Below are positions 1 to 5,722 of a stretch of 5,797 nt of DNA, piece after piece (position 1 is the stretch's first letter; each line of letters opens with the position of its first letter). The notes beneath the pieces are model-generated. The model saw nothing but the letters and a program-made list of their open reading frames with translations. It searched no databases and was not told the DNA's origin. The DNA is taken from assembly GCA_002067065.1 (NCBI GenBank), contig MVPY01000016.1, positions 1-5,797 of the forward strand. The letters are read 5' to 3'. The DNA is from Methanobacterium sp. PtaB.Bin024 (GTDB taxonomy: Archaea; Methanobacteriota; Methanobacteria; Methanobacteriales; Methanobacteriaceae). A program made the position numbers and the translations under genes.

Positions 1-631
<631 letters not shown>

Positions 632-636
<5 letters not shown>

Positions 637-673
637 GTGTATAACACCTATACAACCTATTTTTTTATTTTTT
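632..673 (+). terminator. Hairpin plus T-tract terminator of the mtr operon
   Basis: Bases 632-640 (TATAGGTGT) pair perfectly with 644-652 (ACACCTATA) around a 3-nt ATA loop, giving a 9-bp stem. A T-rich tract follows at 660-673, broken by a single A at 667. The stem starts inside the last codon of mtrH and includes its TAG stop. The hairpin and T-tract are seen directly. Termination is inferred: archaeal RNA polymerase stops mainly on U-tracts, and the stem may instead protect the 3' end of a highly expressed transcript. Confidence 0.75.
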
Positions 674-770
674 GAGAAATTAGTTCAATGATTCTTTTTA
701 ATAATGATATTATGTTATTTCTAAAATAATGAAAATGTTCTATCTTCAGTTAGGAAAGAGGTATGAAAAC

Positions 771-778
771 TTTATATA
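771..778 (+). promoter_or_regulatory. Candidate TATA box for the first exchanger-UspA unit
   Basis: TTTATATA preceded by purine-rich GAAAAC is a near-ideal archaeal TATA box with a plausible BRE. It predicts a transcript start near 798-802 and a leader of about 90 nt. Weaker alternatives lie closer to the gene: TAAATATAATAA near 832 and TATATAT at 852-858. The last would leave only about 12 nt of leader, but it resembles the element upstream of the second exchanger. I cannot decide between them from sequence. Confidence 0.45.
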
Positions 779-882
779 GGTTGGATTCTTTAATTTGTTT
801 TTTGATCATTAACACTAAACTTTCAAAGATCTAAATATAATAAGCACAAAGTATATATCTTGGAAAGCGGAAACCCTATTCC

Positions 883-888
883 GGTGAT
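883..888 (+). promoter_or_regulatory. Shine-Dalgarno that decides the TTG start of exchanger 1
   Basis: GGTGAT ends 3 nt before TTG at 892. The second exchanger has GGTGGT followed by 3 nt and ATG at 2515, and the blocks ATTCCGGTGATAACTTG and ATTCCGGTGGTAATATG align without gaps. The TTG therefore sits exactly where the paralogue has ATG. A second TTG at 895 is possible but does not align with the paralogue. Confidence 0.7.
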
Positions 889-891
889 AAC

Positions 892-1896
892 TTGTTGGAA
901 ATAATCGCACTGGTAGGATTATTAATAATTTCATTGATCATTGTAATCAAATCAGCAGATGTGTTTGTTGATAACCTGGTTGAAATTGGTGGTGCTCTTG
1001 GAATTTCCCAGATAATATTAGGAGTAACTGCTTCTGCAATTGGAACTTCCCTACCTGAATTTGGATCAGCAGTGATAGCATCTTTATCTGGGAGTACTGA
1101 ATTAGGTGTAGGAACAGTAATTGGTTCAAACATCTGGAACATAGCCGGTATTCTGGGTATATCAGCTGTTGTAGCAGGATCAATCCGCACAGGTAGTGAA
1201 GGCCTGACTCGAGATTGGTTAATGACATTGGGGACTGGTTTAATTTTACTATTTTTCATGTTATTTGGGGATATAACTTGGACTGCAGCAGTGGTCATGA
1301 TCGCAGCATACTGTTTCTATTTATGGCTTTTAATCAAAGCTCAAAAGAAGCATAGTGATGAAGATGGTCAAGAGAAAGAAAAAGAATCACAGAATATAGA
1401 TGAAACACCAGAAAAACTGGAAAAAAATTCCGAAAAGACCATCAATAAAAAATCAATTGCTTTTGTAATTGTGGGTTTTGTGGGATTGGTTATTGGATGT
1501 CGCTTGATGGTTTACAGTGGTGTGGAACTGGCTAGCATAGCAGGCATACCTGCAATGATAATGGGACTTTTCACATTGGCCATTGGTACCAGCATACCTG
1601 AACTAGTAGTGACTCTTTCCTCAGCCATGAAAGGATTGCATGATCTTTCCATTGGAACAGTACTGGGAAGTAACACCTTCAATATTCTAATTGGAATTGG
1701 AGTTCCTGCCCTATTTATGAGCGTGCCTGTGGAAAGGCTTTCCTTAACCTTTGATGCACCGGTCATGATATTTGTGACAATTTTATTATTTGTGCTGGTA
1801 AGAAAGAGCAATATGAAATTGAATAGAGTCGGGGGCATAATATTATTGGCAACTTACATTGTTTATGCCTTTTTACGGATATTTGTACTTACTTAA
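892..1896 (+). CDS. CaCA-family (YrbG-type) Na+/Ca2+ exchanger-like membrane protein, copy 1
   Basis: The product is a 334-residue polytopic membrane protein, probably a cation/Ca2+ antiporter of the CaCA superfamily. It has two inverted halves of about five membrane helices each (about residues 3-149 and 188-332). They are joined by a highly charged hydrophilic loop at 150-187, rich in K, E, D and Q. Each half carries an alpha-repeat. Alpha-1 has GTSLPE (51-56) and GSNIWN (78-83); alpha-2 has GTSIPE (232-237) and GSNTFN (259-264). The Glu of each GTSxPE motif and the Ser/Thr around it are ion ligands in the structurally known archaeal exchanger NCX_Mj, and all are present. Both GSNxxN motifs end in Asn; as I recall NCX_Mj has Asp at the alpha-2 position. 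Start TTG 892 is chosen from the SD and alignment with copy 2. The stop lies 9 nt before a UspA gene, so the two are probably co-transcribed. Substrate and coupling ion (Na+ or H+) are inferred from the family. Confidence 0.88.
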   Translation: MLEIIALVGLLIISLIIVIKSADVFVDNLVEIGGALGISQIILGVTASAIGTSLPEFGSAVIASLSGSTELGVGTVIGSNIWNIAGILGISAVVAGSIRTGSEGLTRDWLMTLGTGLILLFFMLFGDITWTAAVVMIAAYCFYLWLLIKAQKKHSDEDGQEKEKESQNIDETPEKLEKNSEKTINKKSIAFVIVGFVGLVIGCRLMVYSGVELASIAGIPAMIMGLFTLAIGTSIPELVVTLSSAMKGLHDLSIGTVLGSNTFNILIGIGVPALFMSVPVERLSLTFDAPVMIFVTILLFVLVRKSNMKLNRVGGIILLATYIVYAFLRIFVLT

Positions 1897-1905
1897 GGTG
1901 ATGAG

Positions 1906-2337
1906 ATGCACGAAAAGATAATGGTAGCTACCATGGGCGAATACATGGATGAGATAATGAAATATACCTTGGATATTATCCAGGAAAGAAAAACAGAAGT
2001 AATAGGCATATATGTAGTGGAAACTTCTACACCTTTTTTAACCCCTAAAAAAGTTAAAGAAATGATGGCAACAGAATTAAGGGATCAAGGAGAAGAAATC
2101 CTGGAGAGCATGCGACAGGAATTTCAATCATCCAAACATTACATGATAAACTTCAAGAAGCTGTTGAGAGAGGGAGATCCAGCTGAAGAAATTGTAAAAG
2201 CTGCTGAAGAAGAAGGTGTTGACTTAATAATTTTGGGAACAGGGAAGGATATCATTGATAAACGGTTATTGGGTAGTGTTTCTGAAAAAGTCGTTCATTC
2301 AGCTCCCTGCAACATAATGCTTATCAAAACAATTTAA
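1906..2337 (+). CDS. UspA-family universal stress protein, copy 1
   Basis: The product is a 143-residue single-domain cytosolic protein of the universal stress protein (UspA) fold, at the usual family length. It opens with a first beta-strand KIMVAT and ends with the ATP-loop region GTGK (111-114), GSVSEKVV (123-130), HSAPC and a last strand IMLIKT. The canonical nucleotide motif is G-x2-G-x9-G-(S/T). Here it reads G111-x-G113-x9-G123-S124, one residue short between the first two glycines. The Asp expected after the first strand (PTD in MJ0577), which contacts the base, is replaced: the text reads ATMGEYMDE. ATP binding is therefore uncertain. The start ATG follows SD GGTGATG by 2-3 nt and sits 9 nt after the exchanger stop, which implies an operon. 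A likely role is cytosolic sensing or regulation of the exchanger, by analogy with Usp domains fused to other transporters; this is inference. Confidence 0.88.
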   Translation: MHEKIMVATMGEYMDEIMKYTLDIIQERKTEVIGIYVVETSTPFLTPKKVKEMMATELRDQGEEILESMRQEFQSSKHYMINFKKLLREGDPAEEIVKAAEEEGVDLIILGTGKDIIDKRLLGSVSEKVVHSAPCNIMLIKTI

Positions 2338-2356
2338 AACCGGCATTGATTCTCCA

Positions 2357-2371
2357 AATTTCTTTTTCTTT
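2357..2371 (+). terminator. T-rich tract after the first unit
   Basis: A pyrimidine tract AATTTCTTTTTCTTT lies about 20 nt after the UspA stop, with no convincing stem before it. It fits a U-tract type archaeal terminator separating the first unit from the second, which has its own TATA-like element downstream. Confidence 0.4.
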
Positions 2372-2458
2372 GACCAAAATATCGTTCAAACGTCAAAATA
2401 GAATAGACTCTAACGAAACAAAGAAAATGGCATTGGTTAAGTAACAGTTTTCAATTAG

Positions 2459-2467
2459 TATATATAA
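2459..2467 (+). promoter_or_regulatory. Candidate TATA box for the second exchanger-UspA unit
   Basis: TATATATAA lies 48 nt before the ATG of the second exchanger. It predicts a transcript start near 2485-2490 and a leader of about 25-30 nt containing the SD GGTGGT at 2506-2511. Together with the T-tract at 2357-2371 it suggests that the second unit can be transcribed independently. Confidence 0.45.
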
Positions 2468-2514
2468 TCATCAAGAAGTCTCTATGTACAGGAATATGGA
2501 ATTCCGGTGGTAAT

Positions 2515-3477
2515 ATGTTTGAATTATTCATATTAATTTTGGCTCTAATTATATCATTGATTATCGTAATTAAAGCCGCCGACGTGTTTGTTGATAGCAT
2601 AGTTGAAATTGGATTGGCCTTGGGCATATCCGAAATAATTTTAGGAGTCACTGCTTCAGCAGTGGGAACTTCTCTGCCAGAATTTGGTTCTGCAATGATT
2701 GCTATTTTAACTGGAAGTCCTGATGTTGGAGTAGGTTGTGCTATTGGGGCCAACATCTGGAATATAGCTGGTATATTAGGTGTATCTGCGATATTTGCCG
2801 GATTAATAACAACAAAAATGGAGGAAGTGCGTCGAGATGGGTCAATGGCTTTTTTGACGACTTTAACAATTACGGTAGCATTGCTTTTGATGGGAGAGAT
2901 TTCATTTGTTGTAGGTATTATCCTGATTATAATGTATGTTGTTTATCTCTGGATCCTAATCAGAGCCCAAAAAAGCAGTAAAGATAGGGAAATAGAGTGT
3001 TGTGAAGTTGATGAAAAAAATAGAGACTTAAATAAAAAAACTATTTTGATGGCTGTTTTGGGATTAGTTGGTTTAGCAATTGGTTGCAGGGCTATAGTTT
3101 ACTGCACAGTGGAACTTTCGGTAATGGCCAGTATTCCTGAGGTATTAGCCGGTATTTTATTAGCATTTGGAACCACAGCCCCTGAATTTTTCACAGTTTT
3201 AACTTCGGCTAAGAAGGGATTAAACAGCCTTGCTATTGGAACCGTATTTGGTAGTAACATTTTCAACATATTAATTGGGCTGGGAATTCCCTCTTTACTT
3301 GTTACCATTCCAGTTGAACCAATCACCATCTATTTCGATGCTCCGGTAATGGTGTTCATGACTTTACTCCTCTTGTTTTTAATAAAAAGGGGAATGAAAC
3401 TTACCCGTGTAGAAGGAATTATTCTTGTAGCATCTTACATAATATATATAGTGACAAGACTAACTATTTTTAGTTGA
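2515..3477 (+). CDS. CaCA-family (YrbG-type) Na+/Ca2+ exchanger-like membrane protein, copy 2 with altered ion-site residues
   Basis: This 320-residue polytopic membrane protein is clearly a paralogue of the exchanger at 892-1896. The two align from the first residue, sharing long stretches such as SLIIVIK, ADVFVD, ASA(I/V)GTSLPEFGSA and FDAPVM. Topology is predicted as two five-helix halves joined by a charged loop at about 150-175, some 12 residues shorter than in copy 1. Alpha-1 keeps GTSLPE (51-56), but the second motif is GANIWN (78-83): Ala replaces the conserved Ser at position 79. Alpha-2 has GTTAPE (219-224), with Thr replacing Ser at 221, and GSNIFN (246-251). Both changed positions correspond to ion-coordinating serines of NCX_Mj (S77 and S210 by my alignment), while both glutamates are kept. 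Ion preference may therefore differ from copy 1. ATG 2515 follows SD GGTGGT by 3 nt. A UspA gene follows after a 33-nt gap. Substrate and direction are not shown by the sequence. Confidence 0.87.
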   Translation: MFELFILILALIISLIIVIKAADVFVDSIVEIGLALGISEIILGVTASAVGTSLPEFGSAMIAILTGSPDVGVGCAIGANIWNIAGILGVSAIFAGLITTKMEEVRRDGSMAFLTTLTITVALLLMGEISFVVGIILIIMYVVYLWILIRAQKSSKDREIECCEVDEKNRDLNKKTILMAVLGLVGLAIGCRAIVYCTVELSVMASIPEVLAGILLAFGTTAPEFFTVLTSAKKGLNSLAIGTVFGSNIFNILIGLGIPSLLVTIPVEPITIYFDAPVMVFMTLLLLFLIKRGMKLTRVEGIILVASYIIYIVTRLTIFS

Positions 3478-3501
3478 AATCATATAAGTGAAACTGGATG
3501 T

Positions 3502-3506
3502 GTGAT
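3502..3506 (+). promoter_or_regulatory. Shine-Dalgarno that decides the start of UspA copy 2
   Basis: GTGAT ends 4 nt before ATG 3511. An in-frame GTG at 3502 would give three extra residues, but it lies within this SD and has no good SD of its own. Starting at 3511 also makes the protein begin MYDKI, aligned with MHEKI of copy 1. Confidence 0.65.
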
Positions 3507-3510
3507 TAAG

Positions 3511-3933
3511 ATGTATGACAAAATATTGTTAACCACCATGGGCGAATACATGGATGAAATCATAGAACACACTTTAAACTTGATTCAGGGGGAAGCTGAA
3601 GTAATATGCATTTATATAGTGGAAACATCTGTGCCATTTTTAACTCCTAAAAAGGTTAAAGAAATGATGATAGATGAGTTAACAGCTAAAGGTAAGGATA
3701 TTCTTGAGGACATGTCTAAAGGATTTGATAAACCAGGAATAAATTTCAGAAAATTGATGGTTAAAGGTAATCCTGCTGATGAGATAGTTAAAGCAGCTAC
3801 CGATGAAGAAGTAGATGTTATAGTAATGGGCACAGGTAAAAGTATAGTTGACAAACATTTACTGGGAAGTGTATCGGAAAAAGTGGTTCATTCTGCTCCC
3901 TGTACTATTCTTCTGGTGAGAACGGCTAACTAG
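3511..3933 (+). CDS. UspA-family universal stress protein, copy 2
   Basis: The product is a 140-residue single-domain UspA protein, about 60 percent identical to the one at 1906-2337 by hand alignment. Nearly invariant blocks are TMGEYMDEI near the N-terminus, PFLTPKKVKEMM, and LLGSVSEKVVHSAPC near the C-terminus. As in copy 1, the ATP loop is the shortened form, G107-x-G109-x9-G119-S120, and the Asp expected after the first strand is replaced within TTMGEYMDE. The variant is thus a shared property of this subfamily and not a recent defect. I chose ATG 3511 over in-frame GTG 3502 (143 residues) because of the SD and the match to copy 1. It lies 33 nt after the second exchanger and is probably co-transcribed with it. 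A regulatory or sensing role toward the exchanger is inferred from the repeated pairing only. Confidence 0.87.
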   Translation: MYDKILLTTMGEYMDEIIEHTLNLIQGEAEVICIYIVETSVPFLTPKKVKEMMIDELTAKGKDILEDMSKGFDKPGINFRKLMVKGNPADEIVKAATDEEVDVIVMGTGKSIVDKHLLGSVSEKVVHSAPCTILLVRTAN

Positions 3934-3959
3934 TTCTTCCTTTTCTTTTCTTTTTTCCT
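3934..3959 (+). terminator. Pyrimidine-rich U-tract terminator after the second unit
   Basis: Immediately after the TAG stop comes a 26-nt run made almost only of T and C, ending in six Ts. There is no stem. It fits factor-independent U-tract termination in archaea and closes the second exchanger-UspA unit before the marker-14 promoter region. Confidence 0.6.
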
Positions 3960-3983
3960 AAATCCGAAATTCATTTCACAAGA

Positions 3984-3990
3984 TTTATAA
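3984..3990 (+). promoter_or_regulatory. Candidate TATA box for the marker-14 gene
   Basis: TTTATAA lies 114 nt before ATG 4104 and 69 nt before the alternative start at 4059. It predicts a transcript start near 4010-4014 and a leader of about 45 nt up to 4059, which would contain the 7-bp hairpin at 4021-4040 and the SD at 4047. Confidence 0.4.
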
Positions 3991-4020
3991 CTATTTTAGA
4001 TAAAACCTATTTTACAAGTT

Positions 4021-4040
4021 ATAGTTATGGAGTTAACTAT
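4021..4040 (+). repeat. Inverted repeat (7-bp stem) in the marker-14 leader
   Basis: ATAGTTA (4021-4027) pairs with TAACTAT (4034-4040) around a 6-nt loop. A further TAACTAT occurs at 3988-3994, overlapping the TATA element, so the 7-mer is present three times in 53 nt counting both orientations. It could be an operator or a leader hairpin. The low sequence complexity makes a chance origin possible. Confidence 0.35.
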
Positions 4041-4046
4041 TAATCC

Positions 4047-4054
4047 GGAGGGAT
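4047..4054 (+). promoter_or_regulatory. Shine-Dalgarno upstream of the apparent start of the marker-14 gene
   Basis: GGAGGGAT is the strongest SD-like sequence in this leader, yet it lies about 50 nt before ATG 4104, which has no SD of its own. An in-frame CTG at 4059 is 4 nt after it, the same spacing seen for the other genes here. It therefore points to a start near 4059. Confidence 0.55.
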
Positions 4055-4103
4055 TGTCCTGTCATTCTTAAAGAAACTATTAGGTCTGGGTCCTAAACCC
4101 ATC

Positions 4104-5531
4104 ATGGCCAAGAGCAGATACATTACCATTGAAGACGCCAAAATGGCACCATTCACCAGGAAAACTGTGGGCCGAGGTTACGGTGCTAATCTGCGTCCTG
4201 ATGAATATTACGTTGTGGCATCGGTGGAGTTGGGAAACACCACCACCAAATGCATCCTCACTGCCACCAACCTCAACACCAGCCGAACCTATCTATTGGA
4301 CAAAACAGTGAAAATGACCCGGGATATTAGACCCCCTAAAAAGGATGAAAAAGTCTTTGGGGAGACAGTTTGGCATGTTGAATTAACCAAAGAATCAGTC
4401 GCTGATTTGGTCAAGGACACCATCCTAGAATCTGTAAAACGTTCCAAAATAAGCATAGATGATGATCTGGATTTTGTGGTTCGTTCAACTGGAGTCACCG
4501 CCGGGTTTGCATCTCCCAAAGAGGTGGGTGAACTAATCATAGCCCTGGCAGACGGTTGCCTGGATGCAGGGATACCACCAGGCAAAATGTCACCATCAAT
4601 TTCCAAGGAAAGCTTACCCAAAAAATTACAGGAATTCACATTACTGGACAAAGTAATGTTCGACGGAGCAGTGGTAAGTGTAATTCCTCCAACAGGAAGA
4701 GCTGTAGTAGCAAATGAAATGGAGGGAGAACTGGTAACTGCCGGTATAAAAGCAGGTGCAAAATGGACTGAAATTGATTACCGTAATCCATGTGTTTCAA
4801 TGGACTTTGGAACAACATTGGCTGGTAGGATTGTAAATAACGATGAACCCTACGCAAAAACCATTGGAAACTTCTGTGGACTGGCTGGAGCTGTTGCTGA
4901 TTCCATAATAAGAGGAACAAAAAAGGTAGATAAACGTGGTGGTGCAGCTTTGGACCTGTATACAAAGGACATCCTCAAAAAAGCTGATTGGAAAGCAGCA
5001 GAAGAATTTGCCCAGCGTGCCCATGAACACGTTGACATTCGCAAAGTTCCTGAAGGTAGAGAGAGATTTGGAACTGTACCAGTAGATCCTCAAGCTGCCT
5101 ATGATGCAGGAACCACTCTTATTGGCTGTGACGTAGGTAAAGATGGTGACGAGATACCAGATCTCACCCGATTAGGTCATGAAATAATAGAATCAACGGA
5201 TATGCACACGTTATTTGCCACCCTGGATCATGTTAGCGCCACAATTGTTAAAAGATTAATTGAAGAAGCTGCTGATGAAGGTGTTATTGAAGAAGGATCT
5301 GTCTTGGGAATTACAGGCAGGGCAGGAATCACCGGCCGCAAACCAGAACTGATTTTAGAATTTGCCCAGGATTATTTTGAAGATGTTTTATTTGTCTCAG
5401 ATGCCCTGGCTATGGGTGCAGCAGTAATGGCTCGATGCATGAACTCCATGGGAACCCCCCACATACCACTTGGTGGTCGACAGGGCGGTCCATGTATATT
5501 AGGACAACGGATGAAGTTACAGCAGAGATAA
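4104..5531 (+). CDS. Methanogenesis marker protein 14 (ASKHA-like)
   Basis: The product is a 475-residue (from ATG 4104) soluble protein that I recognise as methanogenesis marker protein 14, found across methanogens and of unknown biochemical role. Visible motifs resemble the ASKHA ATPase fold: VELGNTTTKCI (41-51) like a phosphate-1 loop, SMDFGTTLAGRIV (232-244) like a second phosphate loop, and a glycine-rich GITGRAGITGRKPELI (402-417) like an adenosine-binding segment. An ATP-dependent activating or chaperone-like role around methanogenesis enzymes is plausible but is inference. The frame stays open upstream to TAA 4041 and reads SFLKKLLGLGPKPI just before the MAKSRY start. ATG 4104 has no SD, whereas GGAGGGAT at 4047 serves a CTG at 4059, so the real protein may be about 490 residues. 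ATG is kept as the conservative start. It follows the second exchanger unit with its own promoter candidate and is probably a separate transcript. Composition resembles mtrH more than the AT-rich exchangers. Confidence 0.82.
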   Translation: MAKSRYITIEDAKMAPFTRKTVGRGYGANLRPDEYYVVASVELGNTTTKCILTATNLNTSRTYLLDKTVKMTRDIRPPKKDEKVFGETVWHVELTKESVADLVKDTILESVKRSKISIDDDLDFVVRSTGVTAGFASPKEVGELIIALADGCLDAGIPPGKMSPSISKESLPKKLQEFTLLDKVMFDGAVVSVIPPTGRAVVANEMEGELVTAGIKAGAKWTEIDYRNPCVSMDFGTTLAGRIVNNDEPYAKTIGNFCGLAGAVADSIIRGTKKVDKRGGAALDLYTKDILKKADWKAAEEFAQRAHEHVDIRKVPEGRERFGTVPVDPQAAYDAGTTLIGCDVGKDGDEIPDLTRLGHEIIESTDMHTLFATLDHVSATIVKRLIEEAADEGVIEEGSVLGITGRAGITGRKPELILEFAQDYFEDVLFVSDALAMGAAVMARCMNSMGTPHIPLGGRQGGPCILGQRMKLQQR

Positions 5532-5587
5532 CTTATTTTAAATGGTTATAAGTACTTTAATACAATAAATTATAATGGTAGAAAAAT

Positions 5588-5633
5588 TTAGAGATTAATT
5601 TCTCATCAATAGGTGGGTAAATTCAATCTCTAA
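5588..5633 (+). repeat. Long imperfect hairpin between the marker-14 gene and the regulator
   Basis: TTAGAGATT (5588-5596) pairs perfectly with AATCTCTAA (5625-5633). The pairing continues inward as AATTT (5597-5601) with AAATT (5619-5623) past one bulged C at 5624. The result is a 14-bp stem with a 17-nt loop. A smaller alternative hairpin, GAGA (5591-5594) with TCTC (5601-5604), would compete with it. No T-run follows, so a simple terminator is unlikely. It could be an RNA 3'-end structure, a leader element or an operator for the downstream gene. The rest of 5532-5722 is AT-rich, with nothing else I can support. Confidence 0.5.
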
Positions 5634-5722
5634 TCTTTAGGAACAATAAAAATAACTGAAAAAGAGGATTATTTTAGTAATTAAAATCATATTGATCTTA
5701 TATCTTGAGATTTGTGATTGTC

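Noticed and set aside
700..714. Small inverted repeat ATAAT-GAT-ATTAT
   Set aside because: A 5-bp AT-only stem in AT-rich DNA is expected by chance.
729..779. Short reading frame of 16 codons (starting MKMFYLQLG) in the gap after mtrH
   Set aside because: It has no SD, overlaps the best TATA-box candidate and is too short to support.
637..891. Search for tRNA, small RNA, CRISPR or insertion-sequence ends in the intergenic gaps
   Set aside because: No cloverleaf, regularly spaced repeats, or paired terminal inverted repeats with target duplication were seen in this gap or in 2338-2514, 3934-4103 and 5532-5722.
876..1298. Reverse-strand open frame of 140 codons opposite exchanger 1 (and a similar one at 2451-2756 opposite exchanger 2)
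   Set aside because: Their similarity to each other simply mirrors the similarity of the two exchangers. They have low-complexity Pro/Ile/Thr composition typical of antisense frames.
2342..2435. Repeated GGCATTG in the gap between the two exchanger-UspA units
   Set aside because: Two copies of a 7-mer 86 nt apart, with no further similarity around them, are not enough to call duplication or recombination scars.
4027..4071. Possible 14-codon upstream reading frame in the marker-14 leader, overlapping the SD and the CTG candidate start
   Set aside because: The ATG has no SD and lies in the stem of the 4021-4040 inverted repeat. The frame is short enough to be chance, although a translated leader cannot be fully excluded.
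4289..5093. Reverse-strand open frames opposite the marker-14 gene
   Set aside because: They are Ser/Leu/His-rich antisense translations with no recognisable domain, overlapping a confidently called gene.
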